DNA from: Neisseria sp.
Lineage (GTDB): Bacteria > Pseudomonadota > Gammaproteobacteria > Burkholderiales > Neisseriaceae
Length of the DNA: 64,000 bases
Assembly: GCF_030527965.1 (NCBI RefSeq)
Contig: NZ_JAUMZU010000010.1
Location: 1-64,000 of the forward strand
Direction: 5' to 3'
Of this stretch, positions 1 to 9,073 are shown one piece after another. Position 1 is the first letter of the stretch; each line of letters opens with the position of its first letter. A model generated the notes under the pieces. It saw only the letters and a list, made by a program, of their open reading frames with translations, did not search any database and was not told the origin of the DNA. A program made the position numbers and the translations under genes.

Positions 1-50
1 GGATAATTCTAACTTAAATTTGAATTTCCCTAGTTATCTAGGACAGCCCC
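1..50 (-). mobile_element. Possible insertion-sequence terminal end, cut by the window edge
   Basis: Read on the minus strand, a sequence starting GGGGCTGTCCTAGATAAC runs from base 50 toward the window edge, directly next to a TTA/TAA triplet at 51-53. A GGGGCTGTCC-type start beside a TNA triplet resembles the terminal inverted repeat and target duplication of some IS5-family elements. A short CCTAG-ttat-CTAGG hairpin lies inside at 29-43. No transposase is visible because the element would extend out of the window. This is inference from a terminus only. Confidence 0.3.
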
Positions 51-71
51 TAATTTAAAATAATTTGTCTA

Positions 72-839
72 TTAGTGGTGCAATATGGGCACCAATGTTG
101 CGCTTAGGGGCAGGTGGTCTGATAGGGTTAGCCATGGGGCGCTATTGTGTAGTTTGGCATCAATAATTCTGAGATTGCGGGTGTAGATGCGGTCAAGGCT
201 TAGGAGTGGCATGCGGGCGGGGAAGGTTTTGGGGCGTGAGCCGAAATAGCTGACGAAGACTTCTGTCAGGCCGAGTGTGCGGCCGATGTTTAAACAGGAT
301 TTTTGACGCCAATCGTTGAAGTCGCCGGCAAGAATGAGCGGGCTTTGGGGATGGACGTATGTGGTTACGTATTCAAAAATGGCGGTGTATTGTTTTACGC
401 GGTCGGTTTCCAATAAATTAAGGTGGGCGCATAGGCAAACGATGGGAAGCGGCCAACCTTCAGGTTGGATTTCGCAATGTAACACGCCTCGTTTTTCAAG
501 TTTGTTGACTGTGATATTGAGATTGTGGCGGGTGTCGATAGGCAGATGACTGAGAATGGCGTTGCCGTGGTGTTTTTCTTTGTAGACAGCGTTTTTCCCG
601 TAGCTGGAATGGTAAGCGAGGCGTTGCCCGAGGATGTCGTAATGGGGCTGGTCGGGAAATTCCGGTAATTTGAATTGGCGTTGCAGGTTTTCACCTTGCA
701 CTTCTTGTAGGAACAAAATATCGGCACGCAGGCTTTTGATGGCTTCGGCCATGTTGTCGACGTAAACGAAACGGTTAAGCGGAGACATGCCTTTGTGCAT
801 GTTGTAGGTTGCGATGCTAATGGGGCTTGGAGACGGCAT
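72..839 (-). CDS. Endonuclease/exonuclease/phosphatase (EEP) family protein
   Basis: This 255-residue protein has the EEP fold shared by AP endonucleases, DNase I and inositol phosphatases. Visible motifs, in order, are ATYNMHKG at the N-terminus, the metal-binding glutamate in FLQEVQ, AGDFNDW in the second half and SDHLPL near the C-terminus, which together form the Mg-dependent catalytic site. It resembles E. coli YbhP-type proteins; the substrate is unknown. I chose the ATG at 839 because the upstream extension to 920 would start with TTG inside the uptake-sequence hairpin. It is the last gene of a minus-strand run after nudB. No signal peptide is evident from this start. Confidence 0.85.
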   Translation of the reverse strand: MPSPSPISIATYNMHKGMSPLNRFVYVDNMAEAIKSLRADILFLQEVQGENLQRQFKLPEFPDQPHYDILGQRLAYHSSYGKNAVYKEKHHGNAILSHLPIDTRHNLNITVNKLEKRGVLHCEIQPEGWPLPIVCLCAHLNLLETDRVKQYTAIFEYVTTYVHPQSPLILAGDFNDWRQKSCLNIGRTLGLTEVFVSYFGSRPKTFPARMPLLSLDRIYTRNLRIIDAKLHNSAPWLTLSDHLPLSATLVPILHH

Positions 840-898
840 GCGGTTTGGTTTTCCGTAAAGTTTGTGTTGTTTATAAGTATAGTCAAATAACAATATAG

Positions 899-935
899 GC
901 CTGTCTGAAAAGATATTCAATCTTTTCAGACAGGC
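899..935 (-). terminator. DUS-pair hairpin after nudB
   Basis: Two inverted copies of the uptake sequence (GCCTGTCTGAAAAGAT and its complement) form a 16-bp stem with a 5-base loop just after the nudB stop codon. It probably terminates nudB transcription before the EEP gene. Confidence 0.7.
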
Positions 936-939
936 ATTT

Positions 940-1383
940 TTAATGTTGCGCTAAATTTAAGATGGCGGAACGGTTGGATGGTGAGAATACCAGTTTGGCT
1001 GCTGCCGCCATATCGAGCCACTGATAAGCGGTGTGCTCGGTTAGCTTGATTGTGCTGTTTTGGGGAATGATTGCGGAAAAAAAGTGTTCGGTATTGTGGG
1101 TGGTGCCGGCGGGATACCGATGGCGCCAATGGGGATAGATTTCATATACCGTGTGTTCGTGCCAATCGTTTAAATCGTTGTGCGACAAACGGATGCCGGT
1201 TTCTTCCCATACTTCGCGTAGGGCGGTTTCAGACAGGCATTCTCCTGATTCGATGCTGCCTGTAACCGATTGCCAAAATCCTGCGCGATCGGCGCGTTCC
1301 AACAATAAGATATTTCCCTTTCCGTCGTGCAATACGACTAAAACTGAAATGGGTTTTTTGAGGGGTTTTGATTGTTGTGTCAT
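940..1383 (-). CDS. nudB: Dihydroneopterin triphosphate diphosphatase NudB (Nudix)
   Basis: This 147-residue Nudix hydrolase has the full Nudix box: GSIESGE, then REVWEETGI. NudB removes pyrophosphate from dihydroneopterin triphosphate, the second step of folate synthesis, and related enzymes hydrolyse other NTPs. Length and N-terminus (PISVLVVLHDGKGNILLLER) fit the NudB branch. Its ATG overlaps the stop of the upstream MscS gene (TAATG), so the two are probably translationally coupled although functionally unrelated. folK lies elsewhere in the window (18.5 kb). Substrate is inferred from family only. Confidence 0.85.
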   Translation of the reverse strand: MTQQSKPLKKPISVLVVLHDGKGNILLLERADRAGFWQSVTGSIESGECLSETALREVWEETGIRLSHNDLNDWHEHTVYEIYPHWRHRYPAGTTHNTEHFFSAIIPQNSTIKLTEHTAYQWLDMAAAAKLVFSPSNRSAILNLAQH

Positions 1384-2873
1384 TAATTGCTGTCCGGATC
1401 GATGGATTCGGTGTTATTACGGGCTTTGATGCCGGCACGCAAAATGGCTGTGTCGGTGGGTTCTGCGGCTTCGTTGAGAATGCGCACTTCGCGTTGAGGA
1501 AACGGGAACTCGATATTTTCTTCGTTGAAGTGTTTCCAGATGTCTAACAAAATGGCCGAAAACAAACCGAGGAAGCCGTTTTCCGGATCGGCCACCCAGA
1601 AAGTTACGCGGAGGTCGATGCCGTTATCGGCAAAGCCGATCAAATAAGCTTTGGGCGGCGGCGTGCTTTCGACGCGGCTTTGGGCGGCGGCGCAAGATTG
1701 CATGATTTCCAATGCCCGCACGATGTCGGAACTATATGATACTTGTACATCCAAGCTTTGCGACAAGGATTTGCCGGTATAGGATTCGTTGACCACCATG
1801 GAGGTGATGAAGGTTTCGTTCGGCACTAAAGCTTCGGCGCCGGCAGAGCTACGCAATACGACGAAGCGGGAAGTGATTTTGGTTACATAACCGGTAAAGT
1901 TGTTGACCGTCAATCTGTCGCCGGGGCGGATGGAGCGGTCGCCCAAGATGATGAACCCTGAAATGTAATTGCTGGCGATTTTTTGCAACGCAAAGCCGAT
2001 GCCGACGCCCAATGCGCCGCCGAATACCGACAAGACGGTTAAATTGATGCCGACCAATGGTAAGGCAATTAACACGGAGAGAATCATTAAAACAGTTTTG
2101 ATGATATTCGACAGCATAATCCGCAGATTGATATCAAGCCTGGTGCTGGCCATCAATTTATTCTGGATGATTTTGGCAAGCCACATGGCCAAAACCATAA
2201 TCATACCAACCCAGAGCGCGCCGGTAACGATGGTGTAAAGGTTTAGCGTGCTGGAGCCGACGGTAAATTCAAGACCTTTCATCCAGTTGATAATGATGTC
2301 GCTAATACCGGAAACCCAAAGTAGGAAGCAGCCCCAAAACACACTGGCTAAAGTGCGTTCGAGCCAGCCGGATAATTTATGCGCGGGCATGGCCACATGT
2401 ACGATGGCTAGGGCAGTGCGTATGAGAATCATCCATTGGGTGGCCAGCAAGAGAAAGCGCAACCAGAGCGGATGAAAACCGAGAACATTCCATACGATAA
2501 CGGCAAAGAATGTGATGACCAGCATTAATACGGGCCATAATATCCGCTTGCCGAGATGGCGCAGAAAGGTAAAGTGGGTGTTGTTGGAAATCAGATATTT
2601 GCGTATTAATATTTGGGATAGCCAAAAAGACAAGCCCATAATGCCGATGACTACAGCGATATCAATCCAACTTGAAGGATGTTGAATGCTTACTTGCAAA
2701 AGCTGCGAGGTAAATTCGTCGCGCTGAAACAAGGAAAGTAAAAATTGCTTGAAATTTTGACCGGTATTGTGAATTAAATCGGATGTGCCCAAGTTGGATA
2801 CTGATAATGAAATATCTAAAAAATTGAGTAAGGAAGGCATGGAAAATAATGATAAAAAGGAAATTAGCTGCAT
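1383..2873 (-). CDS. MscS-family mechanosensitive ion channel
   Basis: This 496-residue inner-membrane protein has several hydrophobic helices in the N-terminal half, then the MscS core: a glycine/alanine-rich pore helix (GGALGVGIGFALQKIASN), the beta domain beginning GDRSIRPGD, and VPNETF. The C-terminal third is a soluble cytoplasmic domain. Such channels open under membrane tension during hypo-osmotic shock and release solutes. It is longer than E. coli MscS (286 residues), placing it with the extended YnaI/YbdG-type members. The start is uncertain because no clear ribosome site precedes it. It ends in a TAATG overlap with nudB. Confidence 0.88.
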   Translation of the reverse strand: MQLISFLSLFSMPSLLNFLDISLSVSNLGTSDLIHNTGQNFKQFLLSLFQRDEFTSQLLQVSIQHPSSWIDIAVVIGIMGLSFWLSQILIRKYLISNNTHFTFLRHLGKRILWPVLMLVITFFAVIVWNVLGFHPLWLRFLLLATQWMILIRTALAIVHVAMPAHKLSGWLERTLASVFWGCFLLWVSGISDIIINWMKGLEFTVGSSTLNLYTIVTGALWVGMIMVLAMWLAKIIQNKLMASTRLDINLRIMLSNIIKTVLMILSVLIALPLVGINLTVLSVFGGALGVGIGFALQKIASNYISGFIILGDRSIRPGDRLTVNNFTGYVTKITSRFVVLRSSAGAEALVPNETFITSMVVNESYTGKSLSQSLDVQVSYSSDIVRALEIMQSCAAAQSRVESTPPPKAYLIGFADNGIDLRVTFWVADPENGFLGLFSAILLDIWKHFNEENIEFPFPQREVRILNEAAEPTDTAILRAGIKARNNTESIDPDSN

Positions 2874-2950
2874 TATAAAGAATGTCGTTGATATTGGAAA
2901 AGAAGGAAATGCCTGTCTGAAAAACCTCGGTATTATTTTTATTGTGGTTT

Positions 2951-4342
2951 TTAATGTTCGGTCAGGTTGCCGCCGTCATATTTGTGCAAATGAGTGAATA
3001 TTTGGGCGGAAGCAAATGTTATCGCACCGATAACCCAGAAGGTGTAGCGAAACGCATTGTGCAAATCACCGTTGCTGATTTCCGGAATACTGAAACGGTT
3101 TAGCAATAAGGCACCTAATGCGATGCCTAAACTAATGGCAAGCTGCTGGTTGACCGTCATCAGACTATTGCCGCTACCGGTTTGCTGCGGCCGTAAATCG
3201 GCTATGGTTAAAGTGTTCATCGCAGAATATTGCAGGGAATTGCACATTCCTAAAAAAAACAATAATGGAATCAAGAGCCAAAATGGCGTTTGGGCGGTCG
3301 GGAAAGACAGCAACATAATCACTACGCCGATAATGCGCGTATTCCAGATTAATGTGTTCCGGTAGCCCGCGCGTTCAATCAGCGGCTTGACTAAGGGTTT
3401 GGTCAATAAAGCCGCCAGTGCGATGGGCGCGAGCGTCCAGCCTGATTCTGCGGGGCTTTTTCCAAATACGACTTGTAACAACAAAGGCAACAAGAAAGGC
3501 ACGGCCGCCATGCCGAGGCGGCAAGCGAGATTACCGGATATGCCAAGGCGGAACGTTCGCACTTGAATCAGATGCAAGGGATAAAGAGCTTGTTCATTAT
3601 GCTTGGCATGTTGCAGGTAAAGCCAGAATGCAATAATGCCGGGAATGGCCGCGGCAATGGCGAAGCGGTATGCACCGGGCCGAGTCAGCGTTTCCATCGC
3701 AAAACTAAGCAATACTGCGCCTGCCGCAAACAATAAAAATCCTGATACGTCGAATCGCGACACTTTATTTTCCGGCGAGTAAAAATCCGGCAGAATTTTG
3801 AGCGTGAGTAAAATACCAATGGCGCCAATCGGCACATTAATTAAGAAAATCCAATGCCAATTCGCATATTCCACCAGATAGCCGCCAACCAAAGGTCCAA
3901 GCACAGGGCCTAAAAGCGCGGGCATAATGATGTAGTTCATGACGGATAACAACCGGTTTTTTTCATAAGCGCGAATCACAACCAAACGAGGTACGGGCAT
4001 CAGCATGGAACCGCCCATTCCTTGAACCACCCGTGCAATAACCAGCATATTAAGATTAGGCGCCGCCGCTGCCATTAATGAGCCGGCAACAAACAACCCC
4101 ATTGCGACGGCAAATACTTTGCGCGTGCCGTAACGGTCGCATAAATAGCCGCTTAACGGCATCAGCAACGCCAGCGTGAGAGCGTAAGAAATCACTGCCG
4201 ATTGCATATTAAGCGGCGACTCGTGCAAGTCCAACGCCATTTTGGGCAATGCCGTATTGAGGATGGTGGCGTCCAACATTTGCATGAAAATCGATAATGC
4301 AAGCAAAAAAGGCAAATGTTTGTGCGGTTTGGAAGAAGTCAT
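2951..4342 (-). CDS. MFS multidrug exporter, DHA2 family (MdtD-like)
   Basis: This 463-residue, largely hydrophobic protein matches the 14-helix drug:H+ antiporter family. The loop motif GYLCDRYGTRKVF (motif A) follows the second helix, and GPVLGPLVGGYLVEYANWHW is close to the antiporter motif C region of E. coli MdtD. The first helix carries the family motif LDATILNTALP. It probably exports hydrophobic compounds or metabolites across the inner membrane; substrates cannot be read from sequence. It is separated by single uptake sequences from MscS (2910) and from the upstream region (4398), so it is probably monocistronic. Confidence 0.87.
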   Translation of the reverse strand: MTSSKPHKHLPFLLALSIFMQMLDATILNTALPKMALDLHESPLNMQSAVISYALTLALLMPLSGYLCDRYGTRKVFAVAMGLFVAGSLMAAAAPNLNMLVIARVVQGMGGSMLMPVPRLVVIRAYEKNRLLSVMNYIIMPALLGPVLGPLVGGYLVEYANWHWIFLINVPIGAIGILLTLKILPDFYSPENKVSRFDVSGFLLFAAGAVLLSFAMETLTRPGAYRFAIAAAIPGIIAFWLYLQHAKHNEQALYPLHLIQVRTFRLGISGNLACRLGMAAVPFLLPLLLQVVFGKSPAESGWTLAPIALAALLTKPLVKPLIERAGYRNTLIWNTRIIGVVIMLLSFPTAQTPFWLLIPLLFFLGMCNSLQYSAMNTLTIADLRPQQTGSGNSLMTVNQQLAISLGIALGALLLNRFSIPEISNGDLHNAFRYTFWVIGAITFASAQIFTHLHKYDGGNLTEH

Positions 4343-4531
4343 TTTAATCGAAATATCAGATTATGAATGGTTGGAGTAATGCTCAAAAGGTAAGGAATGC
4401 CTGTCTGAAAACCCTAATAGAATAAGCCGATTTCAAGCAAGAATCAAATCACTAGGTGCAGGCGTGGGTAGCGTATTGATTACTCGCTGCATGGATTTGT
4501 TGTCGGCTGTAACATTTGTTGATAAATAATA

Positions 4532-4576
4532 TATAATCGAATTTGCTGAATTCAGAGCCGGTAATCGCAGCCGGCT
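4532..4576 (+). promoter_or_regulatory. fumC -10 element and leader hairpin
   Basis: A perfect TATAAT lies at 4532-4537 with only a poor -35 match. Downstream, AGCCGG (4556-4561) and CCGGCT (4571-4576) form a 6-bp GC-rich stem followed by TCTTTG, about 40 bases before the fumC ATG. The arrangement looks like a weak terminator in the leader. Confidence 0.45.
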
Positions 4577-4617
4577 TCTTTGTCTATCGAAAACAACCGC
4601 TTAAAAGGAGAATCCGA

Positions 4618-6006
4618 ATGGCTACCCGTACCGAACACGATACCATGGGCAATGTAGAAGTACCGTCTGAAGCTTATTGGGGCGCGCAGACCCAACGCAG
4701 CCGAGATAATTTTAAAATTGGCGGAGAAACCTTGCCGCAACCTCTGATTGAGGCCATGGCTTTGGTAAAAAAGGCGGCTGCCGCCACCAATGCTTCGCTC
4801 GGCCGTATTAAGCAGGAGCAGGCAGATTTGATTACCCAAGCCGCCGATGATGTGTTGGCCGGCAAATTGGACGGGCAATTTCCGTTGGTCGTATGGCAGA
4901 CCGGTTCCGGTACGCAATCTAACATGAATATGAACGAAGTATTGGCTAATCGCGCCAATGAAATTGCCGGTACCGGCTTGGCCGCATATCAGCCCGTACA
5001 CCCGAACGACCATGTCAATCACGCCCAATCCACCAACGACAGTTTTCCCACCGCCATTCATGTGGCGGCGGCAATACAAATCAACAAATTGCTGATTCCC
5101 GCCGTTCAAGCTTTGCGCAACACTTTGGACGAGAAAGCCAAAGCATTTGCATCCATCGTTAAAATAGGCCGTACTCACTTGCAAGACGCCACACCGTTAA
5201 CACTGGGGCAAGAGTTTTCGGGCTACGTTAACCAGCTTGATCATGGTTTAATCCGTTTGCAAGATGCCCTCAAAGGTTTGTATGAGCTGCCTCTGGGCGG
5301 CACTGCCGTTGGCACCGGCTTGAATAGCCATCCTGAATATGCCGTTAAAGCCGCGGCTAAGTTGGCCGAGTTAAGCGGCTTGCCTTTTGTAACCGCTCCA
5401 AACAAATTTGAAGCGCTTGCTGGGCGCGATGCGGCCGTTTATGCATCCGGTGCTTTGAAAACATTGGCCACCAGCTTGAATAAAATTGCTAACGACGTTC
5501 GTTGGTTGTCCAGCGGCCCGCGGTGCGGTTTAGGCGAAATCAAGATTCCTGAAAACGAACCCGGTTCGTCCATTATGCCGGGCAAGGTTAACCCTACCCA
5601 ATGCGAAGCGATGACGATGGTATGCTGCCAAGTGTTTGGTAATGACGTTACCATCGGTATGGCAGGGGCAAGCGGCAATTTTGAACTGAACGTGTATATG
5701 CCGGTTATCGGCTACAATCTGTTGCAGTCCATCCGCCTATTGGGAGATGCTTGCAACAGCTTTAATGAAAATTGTGCCGCCGGCATTGAGCCTGTGCCAG
5801 AAAAAATCGACTATTTCCTGCATCATTCGCTAATGTTGGTCACCGCACTTAATCGCAAAATCGGCTATGAAAATGCAGCCAAGGTTGCTAAAACGGCTTA
5901 TAAAAACGATAAGTCTCTGCGCGAAACAGCGATTGAACTGGGCTTGCTAACAGGAGAGGAGTTTGACGAGTTGGTTAAACCCGAAGATATGGTCAGCCCG
6001 CGTTAA
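4618..6006 (+). CDS. fumC: Fumarate hydratase class II
   Basis: Class II (iron-independent) fumarase interconverts fumarate and malate in the citric acid cycle. The 462-residue length is normal. [13 protein letters not shown] lies near residue 98, RTHLQDATP near 185 and the superfamily signature [11 protein letters not shown] near 316, whose serine is in the mobile active-site loop. I chose the ATG at 4618 because it follows a good AAAGGAGA ribosome site; an in-frame start at 4543 adds a tail with no family similarity. A strong terminator follows directly, so the gene is monocistronic. Confidence 0.97.
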   Translation: MATRTEHDTMGNVEVPSEAYWGAQTQRSRDNFKIGGETLPQPLIEAMALVKKAAAATNASLGRIKQEQADLITQAADDVLAGKLDGQFPLVVWQTGSGTQSNMNMNEVLANRANEIAGTGLAAYQPVHPNDHVNHAQSTNDSFPTAIHVAAAIQINKLLIPAVQALRNTLDEKAKAFASIVKIGRTHLQDATPLTLGQEFSGYVNQLDHGLIRLQDALKGLYELPLGGTAVGTGLNSHPEYAVKAAAKLAELSGLPFVTAPNKFEALAGRDAAVYASGALKTLATSLNKIANDVRWLSSGPRCGLGEIKIPENEPGSSIMPGKVNPTQCEAMTMVCCQVFGNDVTIGMAGASGNFELNVYMPVIGYNLLQSIRLLGDACNSFNENCAAGIEPVPEKIDYFLHHSLMLVTALNRKIGYENAAKVAKTAYKNDKSLRETAIELGLLTGEEFDELVKPEDMVSPR

Positions 6007-6022
6007 ATTTAAAACAAAGCCT

Positions 6023-6058
6023 AAAATCGCCCGAAGGATTATCCTTCGGGCGATTTTT
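6023..6058 (+). terminator. Rho-independent terminator of fumC
   Basis: AAAATCGCCCGAAGGAT pairs with its complement across a tiny loop and ends in TTTTT, 16 bases after the fumC stop. It is one of the few strong terminators here not built from uptake sequences. Confidence 0.9.
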
Positions 6059-6209
6059 AATTAAAAGCCTGTCTGAAAACTTAACCTTGCAGTAATAGAC
6101 TTTATGAAAATAATTTAAGTCAATTATAATTAAAGCATGGGCTGGCTTTTGATATGTCTTGTATTCAAAATTAAAAATGTTCTTGTATTGCTATCGATCA
6201 ATACAGTAA

Positions 6210-6246
6210 AAAAATCAGGATATTGAAAATACAATATCCTGATTTT
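6210..6246 (-). terminator. Terminator after tRNA-Leu
   Basis: AAAATCAGGATATTG and its exact complement flank a short loop, giving a 15-bp stem with A and T tracts on both sides. It lies about 70 bases past the 3' end of the minus-strand tRNA-Leu and probably ends the tpiA-secG-tRNA transcript; it could also act on the plus strand. Confidence 0.75.
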
Positions 6247-6315
6247 CATTAAATAAATAAAATGCACACCATTGACACAAGTTATGTGCTATGTTGTTAA
6301 TTTTATTCATTTTAT

Positions 6316-6401
6316 TGGTGCCGACAATGAGACTTGAACTCATACGACCTAGGGTCACCACCCCCTCAAGATGGCGTGTCTACCAATTTCACCATGTCGG
6401 C
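6316..6401 (-). tRNA. tRNA-Leu (anticodon GAG)
   Basis: The minus strand folds as a class II tRNA: acceptor GCCGACA/TGTCGGC, anticodon stem CCATC/GGTGG with loop TTGAGGG (anticodon GAG, reading CUC/CUU), a long variable arm and the T-loop GTTCAAGTC. CCA is encoded. It lies 12 bases after secG, the same linkage as E. coli secG-leuU, and is probably processed from the tpiA-secG transcript. Confidence 0.95.
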
Positions 6402-6413
6402 ATAAACTTTAAT

Positions 6414-6770
6414 TTATTGAGCGCTGGAAGCGGCTGATTTTGTATCGGCGGCAGGCGCTGAGGTTTTGTTTTCTTTCGCTGGGGCATTTTGCTGTTGTAC
6501 TGAGCTAAAATCCAGCCCGTGCTTTGGAACGTTGGTGTCAATGTACACTAAGCTTAGGCAGCTTGCGAAAAAAACTGTTGCTGCGATGGCTGTAGCGCGG
6601 CTGAGGAAGTTGGCACTGCCTGCCGAACCAAAAACGCCTTGAGCACTACCACTACCACCAAATGTGGCTCCTGCGTCAGCGCCTTTGCCTTGCTGCATCA
6701 GGACCAAGATAATCACGGTAATTGAAGCAAAAATGTTCAATAGCCAGATAATGGTTTTAATGGTTTCCAT
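6414..6770 (-). CDS. secG: Protein translocase subunit SecG
   Basis: SecG is the small accessory subunit of the SecYEG inner-membrane channel. The 118-residue protein has a first membrane helix at about 3-25 ending in LMQQGKGADAG, a glycine/serine-rich cytoplasmic loop containing FGGSGS and FGSAG, and a second helix at about 55-75. The tail is alanine/lysine-rich and not conserved. It follows tpiA by 11 bases and precedes tRNA-Leu by 12, the order commonly seen in beta-proteobacteria, where nuo genes often follow. Here a terminator follows instead. Confidence 0.95.
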   Translation of the reverse strand: METIKTIIWLLNIFASITVIILVLMQQGKGADAGATFGGSGSAQGVFGSAGSANFLSRATAIAATVFFASCLSLVYIDTNVPKHGLDFSSVQQQNAPAKENKTSAPAADTKSAASSAQ

Positions 6771-6781
6771 AATATTCTTTA

Positions 6782-7540
6782 TTAAGAAGATTCTTGGGCG
6801 GCTTCGATAATAGCGGTAAACGATTCGTATTTAAGCGATGCGCCGCCAACCAATGCGCCGTCAACGTGGGATACGCTGAAGATGTCAGCCGCGTTCTTTT
6901 CGTTTACACTGCCGCCGTAAAGAACGCGAATTTTAGCATCGTCACCACATAATGACAAGATTTCGTTGTAAATAAAATCGTGCATATCGGCAATTTGCTC
7001 TTTGGTGGCGACTTTGCCTGTGCCGATGGCCCATACCGGCTCGTAGGCTACGGCAAAATTTTTGGTTTTTAAGCCTTTGAATACGGAAAGTTGGTAGGCT
7101 ACGGCTTCTTTTTCCCTGCCGTCTTCACGTTCTTTTAGGCTTTCGCCCACGCACAAGAGGGGTATGAGCCCTACATTGAGCACATTTTCGATTTTGTGGC
7201 GTTGTATGTCGTTTTTTTCATTAAAATAAAGGCTGCGTTCGGAATGGCCGATCAAAACGATGTCGACTCCGACGTCTTTCATCATTTCAGCCGATACTTC
7301 GCCGGTATAGGCGCCATTGCCGTTAAAACGGCTTACGTCTTGCGCGCAGGTCAGGATTTTGTTTTCTAAGACGATTTTAATGGCATTATGTACTTGCGAT
7401 AGGTAAACCGTGGGCGGGGAAATGCCGATGCATACATTGTCCACTTTATGAAGCGAGCGCAATTTGTGGACAAGCGCATTGTTATTTTGCAACTGGCCGT
7501 TCATTTTCCAGTTGCCGATGACCCATTTTTTATCCCACAT
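6782..7540 (-). CDS. tpiA: Triosephosphate isomerase
   Basis: TpiA interconverts dihydroxyacetone phosphate and glyceraldehyde 3-phosphate in glycolysis and gluconeogenesis. All catalytic elements are present: Asn10 and Lys12 in GNWKMNG, His99 in IGHSER, the base Glu167 in [10 protein letters not shown], and the phosphate-binding GGSV near the C-terminus. The 252-residue length is normal. The start follows a good AAAGGAAAG site. It is the first gene of the tpiA-secG-tRNA-Leu unit. Confidence 0.97.
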   Translation of the reverse strand: MWDKKWVIGNWKMNGQLQNNNALVHKLRSLHKVDNVCIGISPPTVYLSQVHNAIKIVLENKILTCAQDVSRFNGNGAYTGEVSAEMMKDVGVDIVLIGHSERSLYFNEKNDIQRHKIENVLNVGLIPLLCVGESLKEREDGREKEAVAYQLSVFKGLKTKNFAVAYEPVWAIGTGKVATKEQIADMHDFIYNEILSLCGDDAKIRVLYGGSVNEKNAADIFSVSHVDGALVGGASLKYESFTAIIEAAQESS

Positions 7541-7592
7541 GGTTTGCTTTCCTTTCTTGCATTTTCATGGCAGGCGGTTGCTGTGCTTGCCG

Positions 7593-7621
7593 ATTGTACC
7601 GCAAATTAACTGCATCGTCTT
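7593..7621 (-). promoter_or_regulatory. Candidate tpiA promoter
   Basis: On the minus strand, AAGACG (-35, weak), a 17-base spacer and TACAAT (-10) lie about 50 bases upstream of the tpiA start. The spacing is ideal; the -35 match is only partial. Confidence 0.45.
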
Positions 7622-7726
7622 GCTGTTTTGTAGTAAGGTGTAGCGTGCTGGTGATATAGTGCTCAGTCTGCAAGAAACTTGCTCATTTTATTAATATGAT
7701 TTTTGAATTGAAAAGAATAGAACGAT

Positions 7727-8212
7727 ATGTATGAAGTTGCTTTTTCTTCCCGTGAAAAACCGGAACTTTACCGTGAACTATTGCCTCAGATTCGGGCTGT
7801 TATCGAGGGAGAAGCCAATTTAACAGCCAATCTGGCCAATATCACGGCTGTTTTGAAACAGGCATTCAGCTGGTTTTGGGTTGGTTTTTACTTAGTGGAA
7901 GATGATCAGTTGGTTCTGGGGCCGTTTCAAGGCCCGGTGGCTTGTACTCGGATTGATTATGATCGTGGGGTTTGTGGGCAAAGTTGGGCCAGCGGGCAGA
8001 CCATTGTGGTACCCGATGTTAACCGTTATGCAGGGCATATTGCTTGCTCCTCTTTTTCACAATCGGAAATTGTGGTGCCAATCTTTAATGAAGCGGGTAA
8101 TGTGGTAGCGGTTTTGGATGTGGATTCCGACCAATTAAACCAATTCGATCAGACCGATGCGGATTATTTGGCGCAAATCTGTCTTATGATTTCAAAACAA
8201 CATTTCAATTGA
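7727..8212 (+). CDS. Free methionine-(R)-sulfoxide reductase (GAF domain)
   Basis: This 161-residue single GAF-domain protein reduces free methionine-R-sulfoxide, an oxidative-damage repair step. It carries the three fRMsr cysteines: Cys73 in GPVACTRI, Cys83 in GVCGQS and Cys107 in HIACSS. Their spacing (10 and 24 residues) is that of the structurally studied meningococcal enzyme, in which one cysteine is catalytic and the others form the resolving disulfide. It is monocistronic, ending in a DUS-type hairpin. Methionine sulfoxide repair is well developed in Neisseria, so the role is expected. Confidence 0.9.
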   Translation: MYEVAFSSREKPELYRELLPQIRAVIEGEANLTANLANITAVLKQAFSWFWVGFYLVEDDQLVLGPFQGPVACTRIDYDRGVCGQSWASGQTIVVPDVNRYAGHIACSSFSQSEIVVPIFNEAGNVVAVLDVDSDQLNQFDQTDADYLAQICLMISKQHFN

Positions 8213-8221
8213 ATTGATGAG

Positions 8222-8260
8222 AGCCTGTCTGAAAAACCGATGGGAATTTTCAGGCAGGCT
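8222..8260 (+). terminator. DUS-type hairpin after fRMsr
   Basis: AGCCTGTCTGAAAA and TTTTCAGGCAGGCT form a 14-bp stem with one G-U pair. The right arm is an uptake-sequence variant with T changed to C. It is placed to terminate the fRMsr transcript. Confidence 0.65.
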
Positions 8261-8338
8261 TTACTGTTAAAACCTAAACAAAAGCATTATAATCAGCGCC
8301 AGATTACTATCGATAATGATAAACAATGGAGCCACGCC

Positions 8339-8995
8339 ATGGATTTTTACAAAGCACGTTTCAATATGGTAGAACAACAAATCCGCCCGTGGGATGTACT
8401 GGATTTTGATGTTTTGGACGCATTGGAAACCATTCCGCGCGAAGAGTTTGTGACCGAAGAACAAAAAAATTACGCATATGCCGATATCAGCCTGCCTCTT
8501 CCTAACGGCGGGTATATGTTGGAACCGCGAGTTGTTGCTCGTTTGGCGCAAGCTTTGGCGTTGAAAAAAGATGAGAAAGTTTTGGAAATTGGCACCGGTT
8601 CCGGCTATGCTACCGCTTTATTGGCTAAGCTGGCCAAAGAAGTGGTTACCATTGATTTGGATGCGGCTCAACAAACCCTTGCCAAAGCGGCGCTGGATAA
8701 AATCGGGCAGGAAAATATCGTTTTTCAAAATGGCGACGGTTTGACCGAGCTGGTTGGCGGCGCGCCGTTTGACGCCATTTATGTAGGCGGCAGCGTACCC
8801 GCTGTGCCGGAAGTTTTGAAAGGCCAGCTGAAAGAAGGCGGGCGGTTGGTTATTATTACGGGTGGCAAACCCGTGCAACACGCTCGTTTGATTACGCGGC
8901 ACGGTGATGATTTTACTGACGTTGTTTTATTTGACACGATGGTTGCAGGCTTGCAGGCGCCTAAGGTTGTGGCTTCGACGAAGTTCAGTTTTTAA
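8339..8995 (+). CDS. Protein-L-isoaspartate O-methyltransferase family protein
   Basis: This 218-residue class I SAM methyltransferase has the PIMT-family N-terminus (NMVEQQIRPWDV, then IPREEFV) and the SAM-binding motif LEIGTGSGYATALLA, followed by the acidic VVTIDLD. PIMT-type enzymes methylate isoaspartyl residues in damaged proteins, but several proteobacterial members of this short branch have no proven substrate. The ATG at 8339 is chosen because a GGAG site precedes it and the 33-residue extension upstream comes from the terminator region. A rhodanese gene follows 78 bases later. Confidence 0.82.
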   Translation: MDFYKARFNMVEQQIRPWDVLDFDVLDALETIPREEFVTEEQKNYAYADISLPLPNGGYMLEPRVVARLAQALALKKDEKVLEIGTGSGYATALLAKLAKEVVTIDLDAAQQTLAKAALDKIGQENIVFQNGDGLTELVGGAPFDAIYVGGSVPAVPEVLKGQLKEGGRLVIITGGKPVQHARLITRHGDDFTDVVLFDTMVAGLQAPKVVASTKFSF

Positions 8996-9073
8996 TCTGT
9001 TTTGTTGGTTATCTTTATGAAATAAGCTGCTTTAAAATGCAGCTTATTCTTTATTCTATGATAGGGAAACCTT

